A DNA stretch of 64,000 nucleotides, taken from positions 682,001-746,000 of the forward strand of contig NZ_CANMVK010000001.1 of assembly GCF_947501405.1 (NCBI RefSeq). Direction: 5' to 3'. Every line of letters begins with the position of its first letter. Positions within the stretch are counted from its first letter, which is position 1. The stretch comes from an uncultured Hoeflea sp. Lineage in GTDB: Bacteria > Pseudomonadota > Alphaproteobacteria > Rhizobiales > Rhizobiaceae. Positions 46,217-54,772 of this stretch are shown here, piece by piece. The position numbers and the translations under genes were made by a program. A model generated the notes under the pieces. The model was given only the letters and a program-made list of their open reading frames with translations. It was not told the origin of the DNA and ran no database searches.

Positions 46217-47623
46217 ATGGATCTGATCGAAAACCGCACCATCGATGAACTCGAGATCGGCGATCGTGCGCAAATCGAGCGGGTGCTGACCCGGCAGGAC
46301 ATCACGCTGTTTGCTTCGGTGTCGGCCGACATCAACCCGGCCCATGTCGAGGCCGGAGATGAGGACGCCGAAGGGCTGCATCGCGGCATCGTGCACGGCA
46401 TGTGGGCCGGAACGCTGATTTCGGCGGTGCTTTCAACCAAATTGCCGGGCCCGGGCACTGTGCATCTGGGTCAGACGCTGAGATTTCATCACCCGGTTGG
46501 TATCGGCGACCGGATCACGGTGCGGGTTGTGGTCACAGAACTCGACAAGGCCAAGGCGCATGTGCGGTTTGATTGCGACTGCGTCGACGCTAAGGGCCGG
46601 ACGGTGGTTTCGGGCGTCGCCGAAGTGCAGGCGCCGACTAACAAGATCAGGCGCCATGTTGCCCGCATGCCGGCGACGGCCATCAAGGTGCACGGGGTTC
46701 GCTTCGGCGCGCTGGTCGACCGGGCGCGGGCGCTTGCGCCGCTCACGACGGCGATCGTTCACCCTTGCGATGATCTGAGCCTCGGCGGCGCCATTGCGGC
46801 GCGCGACGAGGGTATGATCACGCCGGTGCTGGTGGGCCCGCGCGGCAAGATCGAGGCGGCGGCCGATGGTGCGGGGCTTGATCTTTCCGGCATCGAGATT
46901 GTCGACGCGCCGCACAGCCATGCGGCAGCCGAAGTGGCCGTGGCGCTAGTGCATGAGGGCCGGGCAGGTGCCTTGATGAAAGGCAAGCTGCACACCGACG
47001 AACTCTTGTCAGCGGTGCTCGACCGGGCCAAGGGGCTGAGGACCGAGCGGCGGCTCTCCCATGTGTTTGCGCTTGATGTTCCCGGGCAGGACCGCACGCT
47101 GTTTGTCACCGACGCGGCGATCAACATCTCGCCCGATCTCGAAGCGCTGAGCGACATCGTTCAAAACGCCATCGATCTGGCGGTGGCGATCGGGGTGGAG
47201 GTGCCGCTGGTGGCGCTGCTCTCGGCGGTGGAAACGGTGACGGCGAAACTGCCCTCGACGCTGCTCGCCGCGGCGATCTGCAAGATGCATGACCGCGGCC
47301 AGATCGTTGGCGGCAAGGTCGACGGGCCGCTGGCCTTCGACAACGCCATCTCGCCCGCCGCCGTCGCCGCCAAAGGCATCGTCTCGGACGTCGCCGGCCA
47401 CGCCGATATTCTGGTGACGCCCAATCTCGAAAGCGGCAACATGGTCGCCAAACAACTGATCCACCTGGCCGGCGCCTCATCCGCCGGCATCGCGCTCGGC
47501 GCCCGCGCGCCGATCATGCTGACCAGCCGCTCGGACACGGTGGAGGCGCGGATTGTCTCGGCGGCGCTCGCCAAGGTGTTTTATCACTGGCGGAGGGAGC
47601 GGCCGTTGGGGTTGCCGGGGTGA
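46217..47623 (+). CDS. MaoC hydratase-phosphotransacetylase fusion
   Basis: 468 residues from ATG 46217 (AAAGGGG upstream). The N-terminal MaoC hotdog domain (about 1-140) has FASVSADINPAHVE and IVHGMWAGTLIS. The C-terminal Pta/Ptb domain has EGRAGALMKGKLHTDELL and VGGKVDGPLAFDNAIS. Annotated elsewhere as bifunctional enoyl-CoA hydratase/phosphate acetyltransferase. It is often next to acetate kinase, which is absent here. No signal or membrane segment. Confidence 0.92.
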   Translation: MDLIENRTIDELEIGDRAQIERVLTRQDITLFASVSADINPAHVEAGDEDAEGLHRGIVHGMWAGTLISAVLSTKLPGPGTVHLGQTLRFHHPVGIGDRITVRVVVTELDKAKAHVRFDCDCVDAKGRTVVSGVAEVQAPTNKIRRHVARMPATAIKVHGVRFGALVDRARALAPLTTAIVHPCDDLSLGGAIAARDEGMITPVLVGPRGKIEAAADGAGLDLSGIEIVDAPHSHAAAEVAVALVHEGRAGALMKGKLHTDELLSAVLDRAKGLRTERRLSHVFALDVPGQDRTLFVTDAAINISPDLEALSDIVQNAIDLAVAIGVEVPLVALLSAVETVTAKLPSTLLAAAICKMHDRGQIVGGKVDGPLAFDNAISPAAVAAKGIVSDVAGHADILVTPNLESGNMVAKQLIHLAGASSAGIALGARAPIMLTSRSDTVEARIVSAALAKVFYHWRRERPLGLPG

Positions 47624-47874
47624 GGGGTAGCTTTCGGTGAATTTCCGAAATGGGGCCGACAGGGGACTGTCCACTACCGGACTTCCGTCGACCTAAGCGG
47701 GCATTCATTCGTGCCACCTGCACGGCAGGTTCCGGCCCTAAGCGGACCTTGATGTGTCACGCAGCCAACGTCTGCTTCGAGCCCGAACTTCATGAATACT
47801 GCAACGCGGTGAATGTCTGCTTTTGCCTTTCTGCGTGCCACACGGTGCGAAGATCTCAACCAGATTGCGGCAAT

Positions 47875-48771
47875 CTACATAAACCTCTCATTCTGAAACG
47901 ATTTCACTGCCCAGTCGATAAACACGCGTACGCGTGACGAAAGTTGGCGACTTCGTGGATAGAGAAGTGAGACGGGCACAGATGGAACAACGTAGTTTTC
48001 CAGAACACGACATAGGCGCCCAAACCGGAGATCGTCATCGATATGAAAGAGCGGCATCTGCGCCAAGCCAAAACCAAGCAAGGTGGACATGCGGTAACTC
48101 TCTGGGCCGTTGACCGACACTTGGTTTGGCGGCCTCAAACTCTTGACTTGGTCTTTCACAACGAAGTCGAGCGGAAGGACTGCGCCCGTGCTCATGGGCC
48201 AGATGCCAACCATTTGATGGCTCTCCAGATCGCTGAGCGAAGTTGGTTTGCCGAACTCCTGCAGATAGTCAGGTGAAGCACAGGTAATCCGCTTTGCCAT
48301 GCCAAGTGGACGCACGATCAGATCACTGTCGGGAAGGTCACCCCACCGCACCGCACAATCGACACCTTCTTCAATCAGATCGACCCACCGATCTCGTTCG
48401 CTGATCGACATTTCTATCTCGGGGTATCGCGCCAGGAAGTTTGGCAAGCCTGGCAGTATGAAGTGTCTGAACACCGTTCCCTGGACTTCGATCCGTAGTC
48501 TGCCTTTCGGCGGCGCACCAGCAAAGGCGTTGTCGGCCTCTTCAACTTCGTCAAGTATCGAAAGACATCGCTGATAGTAGGCTTGCCCATCAAGAGTCGG
48601 GCGAACGACACGCGTCGTACGGTGGAGCAACTGCACACCAAGCCGTTGCTCCATCGCCTTGATCACTTCGGTGACCGTGGACCTCGGTGTTCCGGTGTCG
48701 TGGGCCGCTTCGGTGAAGCTGCGGCGTTCGACGACCCGCACAAAGAGCTGCATCGCATCAAATCGATCCAT
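47875..48771 (-). CDS. LysR-family transcriptional regulator
   Basis: 298 residues. The N-terminal HTH (MQLFVRVVERRSFTEAAHD, then RSTVTEVIKAMEQRLGVQLL) and the effector-binding half are of full length. Divergent from the SDR pair starting at 48895, across 123 bp, which it probably controls. Upstream at 47624-47874 lies a gene-free, decayed spacer. Confidence 0.9.
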   Translation of the reverse strand: MDRFDAMQLFVRVVERRSFTEAAHDTGTPRSTVTEVIKAMEQRLGVQLLHRTTRVVRPTLDGQAYYQRCLSILDEVEEADNAFAGAPPKGRLRIEVQGTVFRHFILPGLPNFLARYPEIEMSISERDRWVDLIEEGVDCAVRWGDLPDSDLIVRPLGMAKRITCASPDYLQEFGKPTSLSDLESHQMVGIWPMSTGAVLPLDFVVKDQVKSLRPPNQVSVNGPESYRMSTLLGFGLAQMPLFHIDDDLRFGRLCRVLENYVVPSVPVSLLYPRSRQLSSRVRVFIDWAVKSFQNERFM

Positions 48772-48894
48772 CCAATCCTCATTGTTCGTATCAGCCGAAT
48801 AGTAATGTCAAGAACTACATCATTATCCAGCTAGTGAGAAGGCGTAAATACCAGTCATCACCAGCATGGGGCTGGTAACCGGAAAGGAAACTCA

Positions 48895-49635
48895 ATGACC
48901 GATACAAAATCCAGAACAGCGATTGTCACCGGCGCCTCGCGCGGGATTGGTGCGGCCATTGCCGAACGCCTGGCTTCTGATGGCTTCAACGTCATTGTGA
49001 ACTACGCCGGCAGCGAAAACGCGGCGGCGGCCATTGTCGACAAGATCGAGGCCGCAGGCGGCAAGGTCATTGCTGCCAAGGCAGACGTATCCGATGCCGA
49101 GGCTGTGCGACGGATGTTCGATGCAGCTGAGACCGCCTTCGGAGGCGTTGATGTGCTCGTGAACAACGCGGGCATCATGAAATTGGCGAAGATTGCCGAC
49201 AGTGACGATGCCATGTTCGACGCGCATATTGCCGTCAATCTCAAGGGCACGTTCAATACCCTGCGCGAGGCGGCAAATAGACTGCAAAGCGGCGGGACGA
49301 TCGTCAACTTCTCCACCAGTGTCGTCGGCACCAAGTTGGAGACATACGGCGTCTACACGGCGACCAAGGCCGCGATCGAGGCGCTGACGGGGATCCTCTG
49401 CAAAGAACTGCGCGGCCGCAACATCACCGTCAATGCGATTGCCCCCGGGCCGACCGGGACCGATCTGTTCTTAGACGGCAAGTCGCCGGAGCTGATCGAC
49501 CGCTTCGCCAAGATGGTGCCGCTCGAACGGCTTGGGGAACCTCGCGACATCGCCAATGCCGTGTCGTTTCTGGCCGGGCCAGATGGCGCTTGGGTCAACG
49601 GACAGACATTGCGTGCAAACGGTGGGTTGGTCTGA
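48895..49635 (+). CDS. SDR oxidoreductase, FabG-like
   Basis: 246 residues. TGASRGIGAAIAERL, NNAGIM, catalytic Ser in NFSTSVVG and YTATKAAIEAL. AAAGGAAA precedes the ATG. No acyl-carrier or CoA genes are adjacent, so a xenobiotic or carbonyl reductase role under LysR control is as likely as fatty acid synthesis. Followed after 34 bp by another SDR gene. Confidence 0.9.
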   Translation: MTDTKSRTAIVTGASRGIGAAIAERLASDGFNVIVNYAGSENAAAAIVDKIEAAGGKVIAAKADVSDAEAVRRMFDAAETAFGGVDVLVNNAGIMKLAKIADSDDAMFDAHIAVNLKGTFNTLREAANRLQSGGTIVNFSTSVVGTKLETYGVYTATKAAIEALTGILCKELRGRNITVNAIAPGPTGTDLFLDGKSPELIDRFAKMVPLERLGEPRDIANAVSFLAGPDGAWVNGQTLRANGGLV

Positions 49636-49669
49636 AGAGGCTGATCAATCAATACAGAGGAGAATTCAA

Positions 49670-50590
49670 ATGACAAAAGGATCAGAAAAACAAGTCATCG
49701 TCGTCACCGGCGCATCAAGCGGTTTTGGTGGAATGACGGCCTACGCTCTCGCTGATGCCGGGCACACCGTCTACGCATCCATGCGCGGCATCAGCGGTCA
49801 TAATGCAGATAAGGCGAAGGCCGCCAAGGATTACGCAAGCAAGCACGATTTCGATCTACGCGTGGTTGAGATCGACGTGGTGAAGGATGCTTCCGTCGCC
49901 GCCGGGATTGATCAGATCTTTGATGAGGCTGGCCGCCTTGACGTGATCGTTCACAATGCGGGCCATATGTCATTCGGCCCGGCAGAGGCATTCACACCCG
50001 AACAGATGGCACAGCTCTACAACATCAATGTGCTGTCGACGCAGCGCGTGATGCGCTCGGCCCTGCCGAGGATGCGGGCACAGGGCCAGGGGCTCGTCGT
50101 CTGGGTGTCTTCCAGCAGTGCCCGCGGCGGGACACCGCCGTTCTTGTCACCTTATTTTGCGGCCAAGGCAGGCATGGACTCGCTTGCAGTCTCCTATGCG
50201 TCGGAACTGGCCCGCTGGGGGATCGAAACATCGATCATGGTGCCGGGTGCCTTCACTGCCGGCACCAACCACTTCGCCCATGCCGGCCAGCCGGATGACC
50301 AGCCGGTCGCCGATGCCTATCTGACTGGCCCCTATGCTGACGTTCCCGCAAAGGCGCTTGATGGGCTCAAGTCGCTTGAGCCTGCGGACGCAGATCCGTC
50401 CGCAGTCGCACGCGGTATAGTCGACATCGTGAATACGCCGTTCGGAAGGCGTCCGTTCCGGGTTCATGTCGATCCATCGCAAGACGGGTCGGAGGTTGTG
50501 AGCGGTGTGGCTGACCGAGTCCGGGCCGAGATGTTCCGGCGGATCGGTCTGGAAGACTTGCTGTCGCCGGCTCAACAAGACCTGAACTGA
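49670..50590 (+). CDS. SDR oxidoreductase
   Basis: 306 residues from ATG 49670 with AGAGGAGA upstream. TGASSGFGGMTAYAL nucleotide motif, HNAGHMSFG, VSSSSARGG and YFAAKAGMDSL catalytic residues. The long C-terminal part (about 60 residues beyond the classical fold) is shared with SDRs annotated as ketoreductases. Second gene of the LysR-controlled pair; converges on map. Confidence 0.88.
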   Translation: MTKGSEKQVIVVTGASSGFGGMTAYALADAGHTVYASMRGISGHNADKAKAAKDYASKHDFDLRVVEIDVVKDASVAAGIDQIFDEAGRLDVIVHNAGHMSFGPAEAFTPEQMAQLYNINVLSTQRVMRSALPRMRAQGQGLVVWVSSSSARGGTPPFLSPYFAAKAGMDSLAVSYASELARWGIETSIMVPGAFTAGTNHFAHAGQPDDQPVADAYLTGPYADVPAKALDGLKSLEPADADPSAVARGIVDIVNTPFGRRPFRVHVDPSQDGSEVVSGVADRVRAEMFRRIGLEDLLSPAQQDLN

Positions 50591-50645
50591 AGCTTACCCA
50601 AGGGCGTCGTCGGCCAAAACGTCGGCGGTGCCTATCAGACGACTG

Positions 50646-51434
50646 CTAGCGCGACGGCGGCATGTGCCCCGACACTGGTGCCTCATCCCGACGCAGGGTC
50701 AAAACTTCAACGCCACTTTTCGTAACCGCGACCGTATGCTCAAACTGGGCGGAGAGCATTCTGTCTTTAGTTACGACTGTCCATCCATCGCTCTTTGTCG
50801 CGACTTTGCGGCTTCCCTTGTTGATCATCGGCTCGACGGTGAAGACCATGCCTTCCCGTAGCTTCATCCCTGTTCCCGGTCGTCCGAAGTTCAGCACCTG
50901 CGGATCCTCGTGCATTTCGCGACCGATGCCGTGCCCGCAATATTCCCGTACAACCGAGCAACCGTTCTTTTTGGCGTATCTCTCGATCGCAAAGCCGATG
51001 TCTCCTAAGTGTGCTCCGGGCCGCACCTGCCTTATGCCTTGCCACATCGCCTCTTGGGCGATCCGTACCAGCCGTTTGGCAGCAGGTGGGGCATTGCCGA
51101 CCAGATAGGTCTTGCTTGAATCCGTTATGTAGCCGTTCTTTTCGAGCGTGATATCGAAATTGACGATGTCGCCGTCACGGATGATGTCGTTCGGGTTTGG
51201 GACGCCGTGGCAAACAACGTGATTGATCGAACAATTCAGGACATATTCGAAATCGTATTGACCCTTACTGGCCGGGCGGGCGTCGAGGTCAACGGTGATA
51301 AACCGGTCGACCAGATCGTTGACCTGCAATGTCGACATGCCTTCCAGATTTTGTCTGTCCAGCATCTCGAACACCGACGCCAGCAATCTGCCGGATACGC
51401 GCATCAGATCCAGTTCATCGGGGGTCTTTACCAT
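50646..51434 (-). CDS. map: Type I methionine aminopeptidase (map paralogue)
   Basis: 262 residues with all metal ligands: the two Asp in GDIVNFDITLEKNGYITDSS, His in GHGIGREMHEDP, Glu in VFTVEPMINKG and the last Glu in SAQFEHTVAV. It removes the initiator Met from nascent proteins. It begins one base after the stop of the ParD-like gene, so the two are co-translated. The usual housekeeping neighbours of map are absent, which suggests a second, accessory copy. Confidence 0.92.
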   Translation of the reverse strand: MVKTPDELDLMRVSGRLLASVFEMLDRQNLEGMSTLQVNDLVDRFITVDLDARPASKGQYDFEYVLNCSINHVVCHGVPNPNDIIRDGDIVNFDITLEKNGYITDSSKTYLVGNAPPAAKRLVRIAQEAMWQGIRQVRPGAHLGDIGFAIERYAKKNGCSVVREYCGHGIGREMHEDPQVLNFGRPGTGMKLREGMVFTVEPMINKGSRKVATKSDGWTVVTKDRMLSAQFEHTVAVTKSGVEVLTLRRDEAPVSGHMPPSR

Positions 51435-51435
51435 T

Positions 51436-51642
51436 TTACGCTGCCGCTACCTCGGCGACACGCACCTGCGCTGCTTCCAATTGCATCTTGACGATGTCGT
51501 TGAAGGACAGGGTCGGGTTTGCCTCGGCCAACATGCCGATCTTGATCCAGAACTCTGCCTGGGCGTTGATGGATCTGCACAACACGGCGCTGGCTCGACG
51601 GACCTCTTCATGCAGATCGTCGTTGATTTTCACGATGCCCAT
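51436..51642 (-). CDS. ParD-like (PF11903-type) small protein
   Basis: 68 residues from ATG 51642 (CAGGGAGA seven bases upstream). MGIVKINDDLHEEVRRASA begins with a ribbon-helix-helix-like beta strand and helix. INAQAEFWIKIGMLAEANP is the conserved middle of the ParD-like family. Expected to be a dimeric DNA-binding protein. A perfect 24-bp palindrome overlaps its predicted promoter. No ParE-like toxin is present; the partner gene is the methionine aminopeptidase. Confidence 0.8.
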   Translation of the reverse strand: MGIVKINDDLHEEVRRASAVLCRSINAQAEFWIKIGMLAEANPTLSFNDIVKMQLEAAQVRVAEVAAA

Positions 51643-51665
51643 CGTTGTCTCCCTGAGTTCAGAAT

Positions 51666-51702
51666 ATACGAAACGTATACGTTTCGTATGGTCATTGGTC
51701 AA
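51666..51702 (-). promoter_or_regulatory. 24-bp perfect palindrome over the parD-like promoter
   Basis: Half-site ATACGAAACGTA at 51666-51677 with its exact reverse complement at 51678-51689. On the minus strand TTGACC (51697-51702), 17 bp, TATACG (51674-51679) gives a promoter whose -10 lies in the palindrome centre, 23 bp before the ParD-like ATG. A classic arrangement for autorepression by a ribbon-helix-helix protein. Confidence 0.8.
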
Positions 51703-51782
51703 TCTGATGTTGAGAACCATGGTCGCGTGCTTTCACGAAAAGCGTTGAGTCGTTCGGTTCTCACAAAGGGCAATGTTGTACA

Positions 51783-52625
51783 TCACCTCTTGATCCAAAC
51801 ACCCGAATTGGCGACGATGAACTCCTCCAGCGCGCGCGCTGGTCGTCCCGTCGTGCGCAGCACGGCGTCAGTGACGCGGTCTTCTGAACCTGCCGCGATG
51901 GCCGCATCCATCTGCGCAAGCGTCCTGGCATAGTCTTCTGGCAGGCCGGACTGGTCCATATGTCGTGCGGCAAGTTCACCGACGCTCAGGTGATGGTGCT
52001 TGACCTGGTGCTTCAGCACATCGCTGAGCGTTTGCGCGACAGCATCGTAACTGAGTGCCGCGGGTCCCGTCAGGATCATGTCGCCTGAGACACATTCTGG
52101 CTGGGTCAGTGCTTCAACTGCGACGGCGGCAATATCTTCCGCATCGATAAACGCGACCCGCCCCTGATCTGTTGCGGTGTAGATCGCGCCCTCATCGCAG
52201 ATGGTCGCGAGGTGCTGGCCGTCGGAGAAATTCTGCATGAACCACGTTGGACGCAGAACGACCCATTCCGGCGCGTGGTCGCGCAGCCAGGCGTGTACTA
52301 TTCCCATCATTGGGTCGCCCGCGTCCAATGAGGATGCGCTCAGCAATACAAAGCGTTTGACGCCATTGCGGATCGCCAGTTCCATGAAGGGGGTCATCAC
52401 AGGCAAAGGCTCTGCAACACCGCTGGGCGCGACGAGGTAGATGCTTTTGACGCCTTCCAGCGCTGCGGCCCACGTCGTCTCGACTGTCCAGTCGAACCGG
52501 ATGTGGTCTTTGGCGCCCGGATTGCGTGTTGCGACCCGATAACGAAGACCGCGCTCCGAAAGCTGGGCGGACACACGACGCCCAGTCGTGCCAGTACCGC
52601 CTGTGACAAGGATTGTATCACGCAC
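51783..52625 (-). CDS. NmrA-like NAD(P)-binding protein
   Basis: 280 residues from GTG 52625 (GGGGGAGG upstream), overlapping the preceding stop by eight bases. TILVTGGTGTTGRRV nucleotide motif at the N-terminus and VLRPTWFMQNFSD and VAFIDAEDIAAVAVEAL, typical of NmrA/atypical SDR proteins. These act as quinone or azo reductases, or as redox sensors. Second gene of a pair with the NTF2-like protein, divergent from a TetR gene. Confidence 0.85.
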   Translation of the reverse strand: MRDTILVTGGTGTTGRRVSAQLSERGLRYRVATRNPGAKDHIRFDWTVETTWAAALEGVKSIYLVAPSGVAEPLPVMTPFMELAIRNGVKRFVLLSASSLDAGDPMMGIVHAWLRDHAPEWVVLRPTWFMQNFSDGQHLATICDEGAIYTATDQGRVAFIDAEDIAAVAVEALTQPECVSGDMILTGPAALSYDAVAQTLSDVLKHQVKHHHLSVGELAARHMDQSGLPEDYARTLAQMDAAIAAGSEDRVTDAVLRTTGRPARALEEFIVANSGVWIKR

Positions 52626-53079
52626 GGGTAAAACCCTCCCCCTCAGGCTCAGGAACCGTATCACCAGTTGCCGCGAGCGTGATCCGCGGATCCCAGTAAT
52701 CGGCGTAATAGACGATCTTGCCGTCGCGCGTTTCGATTACTGATATCCACTTCTGATCGTAGGGCGCACCGGTCCGCCCTTCACCCCTGCCGCGAAATTC
52801 CAGCACAACCTTGTTGGGGTCCGCCATTTCACTGACCCGCAGATCAAAGAAATCGTCGATGCGGATCAGATCGGGCACAGCCATTAGATAACGCTCCAAT
52901 GCATCGCGCCCGTCGATGCGGGCGATGAATCCCGGCGGCGCATAGGGCGCTTCAAACACACAGTCCTCGGCGAACATGTCGAGGAAATTCTCCGCCTCCG
53001 GAGCGATCCGGGTGCCGAGCCCTTCACGCAGGATATCGGTCAGTCCTTCAAAACGGGTTTGTTGGGCATTCATTGACAA
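52618..53079 (-). CDS. NTF2-like / SnoaL-type protein
   Basis: 153 residues, alpha+beta barrel family. It has the pattern FLDMFAEDCVFEAPYAPPGF, RIDGRDALERYL and VVLEFRGRGEGRTGAPYDQKWI. Such proteins isomerise or hydrate small ligands, or simply bind them. Encoded first in the pair with the NmrA-like gene and divergent from the TetR regulator, with GGAACG dyads between. Confidence 0.82.
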   Translation of the reverse strand: MSMNAQQTRFEGLTDILREGLGTRIAPEAENFLDMFAEDCVFEAPYAPPGFIARIDGRDALERYLMAVPDLIRIDDFFDLRVSEMADPNKVVLEFRGRGEGRTGAPYDQKWISVIETRDGKIVYYADYWDPRITLAATGDTVPEPEGEGFTRA

Positions 53080-53089
53080 GTCTCCCTTT

Positions 53090-53149
53090 TGGATGGAACG
53101 GTGTCGTATCGACCATATAGGAGATTAGTGGATGGAACGCAACCGTTCC
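53090..53149. promoter_or_regulatory. Paired operators between NTF2-like and TetR genes
   Basis: TGGATGGAACG occurs twice (53090-53100 and 53129-53139), 39 bp apart. Each copy starts a dyad: GGAACG-N4-CGTTCC (53134-53149, perfect) and GGAACG-N4-CGTATC (53095-53110, partial). The perfect one overlaps the start codon of the TetR gene, so binding would block its own expression and the divergent promoter. Confidence 0.65.
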
Positions 53150-53761
53150 GACGTAGATTTGACGATGAGCGCATCCCCGCGTGCGCCTAGTGGGGCGGCC
53201 GTGATGCGCCCGTCCGTGACCGATGCACTCACTCGCGCGTTTTTTGAGGAATGGGCGGAGACCGGTCTTGGTGCGCTAAGCCTGGAACGTGTTGCCAAGC
53301 GGGCCGGCGTTGGGAAAGCGGCACTCTATCGCCGCTGGTCGTCAAAACAGGACATGGCGATAGAGTTGATCAAGGCGGTTGGCTTGAATCTTACACCCAT
53401 TCCCGACAGCGGGTTGCTGCTGGAAGACCTACGGCTGATCCTGTTATCCCTGCGCCGGACCCTGCGCCACCCGCTGATACGGCGCATTCTGCCCGACTTG
53501 CATGCCGAGATGGCCCGGACGAGCGAACTGAGCGTCGAGATAAGGAACACCCTGCAATATGAACGCCGTGAACGCGGCAAAGTCATTGTCGATCGCGCCA
53601 TTGCACGCGGTGAGTTGCCCACAAGCGCGGACCGCGACCTTGCCAATGATGCACTTGCGAGCATCCTCTATTGGCGGATCATTGTGACCGGAGGTCGCGT
53701 AAACAGAGCGGAAATAGACAAGATCGCGCGGTTTATCGCTGCAGGTCTTGGCCGTCAGTGA
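53132..53761 (+). CDS. TetR/AcrR-family regulator
   Basis: 209 residues from ATG 53132, set by GGAG seven bases upstream; ATG 53165 is a weaker alternative. HTH: LTRAFFEEWAETGLGALS, then AKRAGVGKAALYRRWSSKQD. C-terminal domain of the TetR_C_16 or similar kind (unsure). Divergent from the NTF2-like/NmrA pair. Its last seven bases overlap the convergent AraC gene. Confidence 0.87.
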   Translation: MERNRSDVDLTMSASPRAPSGAAVMRPSVTDALTRAFFEEWAETGLGALSLERVAKRAGVGKAALYRRWSSKQDMAIELIKAVGLNLTPIPDSGLLLEDLRLILLSLRRTLRHPLIRRILPDLHAEMARTSELSVEIRNTLQYERRERGKVIVDRAIARGELPTSADRDLANDALASILYWRIIVTGGRVNRAEIDKIARFIAAGLGRQ

Positions 53762-54675
53762 AGCAAGTTTGCATTCTCTTTGATCTCTCTCGCATATTCT
53801 GTCGGAGGGCGTCCCACAATGCGGGTGAACGCAACGCTGAACGCGCTTGGTGAGCCATAGCCGACGCTATAGGCGATCTCCGAAATGGAACTGTTGCCTG
53901 CGCATAGCTTGTCCTTGGCCAACGACATCCGCCAGTTCTGCAGATATTCCATTGGCGCCATGCCGACAACACGATTGAATTTCGCGAAGAAGGCCGACCG
54001 CGATAGCGCGGCTTCGCGCGACAAATCCTCGACCGTCCAGCCGCGTGTGGGGTCTTCGTGAATGAGGCGGATGGCCTGCGCGATCTGATCATCTGCAAGC
54101 CCGCGCACGAGTCCTGCAAAGCCACCTTCATCAGGAAGCGCGCGAAAGGCTTCGATGCACAGGACTTCAAGCAAACGATCGAGGATTACATCGCGCGCAT
54201 TGCGACGGTTTCGATACTCGTCGTCTACCAAGCGCGCGAGCGCGGACAAGCGATCATTTTTCCGGATAATGACAATCTGCGGCAAGAGCGAGACCAGCAA
54301 GGACGCGTCTGGTGAGCCAAAGAGGCAATACCCGATCATCATCCTGACATCGATCGGCGTATCCGGCTCGCCTACGCGATATTCTCCGCCAGACAGATCA
54401 ACGGGAAGCGCCGAAAGGGCATCGCCAGTCACAGCGCTCTTGCTCGATACCGTGAAATCGGCAGCCGAGGGGACCAACAGGAAGTCGCCGGCTTCAATGG
54501 TGACTTCCGCCTGTCCGTCAGCCTGGAATCGAAAGCCCCCATCCAGCGCCAATCCATAAAAGACCCGGTCGGTGACTTCACGGCGCACACGCCACGCGCC
54601 GCCGCCATACACCAGCTTCATCGCGGCAGGCTGTGGTTGCAGCAGAGAAATAACATCAGTCAGTGGATCAGTCAT
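53755..54675 (-). CDS. AraC-family regulator with cupin sensor
   Basis: 306 residues. The N-terminal Cupin_6 domain has WRVRREVTDRVFYGL and GDFLLVPSAADFTV. Two C-terminal HTH motifs follow: WTVEDLSREAALSRSAFFAKF and ISEIAYSVGYGSPSAFSVAF. These regulators commonly control adjacent SDR genes in proteobacteria. Divergent from the SDR at 54773 across a 97-bp gap holding a 14-bp palindrome. Confidence 0.9.
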   Translation of the reverse strand: MTDPLTDVISLLQPQPAAMKLVYGGGAWRVRREVTDRVFYGLALDGGFRFQADGQAEVTIEAGDFLLVPSAADFTVSSKSAVTGDALSALPVDLSGGEYRVGEPDTPIDVRMMIGYCLFGSPDASLLVSLLPQIVIIRKNDRLSALARLVDDEYRNRRNARDVILDRLLEVLCIEAFRALPDEGGFAGLVRGLADDQIAQAIRLIHEDPTRGWTVEDLSREAALSRSAFFAKFNRVVGMAPMEYLQNWRMSLAKDKLCAGNSSISEIAYSVGYGSPSAFSVAFTRIVGRPPTEYAREIKENANLLH

Positions 54676-54708
54676 ATCAGGACTATCGCAAATGAATACC
54701 GGATTTTC

Positions 54709-54722
54709 AACTATCGATAGTT
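54709..54722. promoter_or_regulatory. 14-bp palindrome between AraC and SDR genes
   Basis: AACTATCGATAGTT, perfect, 33 bp from the AraC ATG and 50 bp from the SDR ATG. A partial copy (ACTATCG) lies at 54682-54688. AraC proteins usually bind direct repeats, so a role as operator for this regulator is uncertain. Confidence 0.5.
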
Positions 54723-54772
54723 CACATTTCGACCCCTAGTTTGGTGTCAGACGATAGAAATAGGAGGTCACA

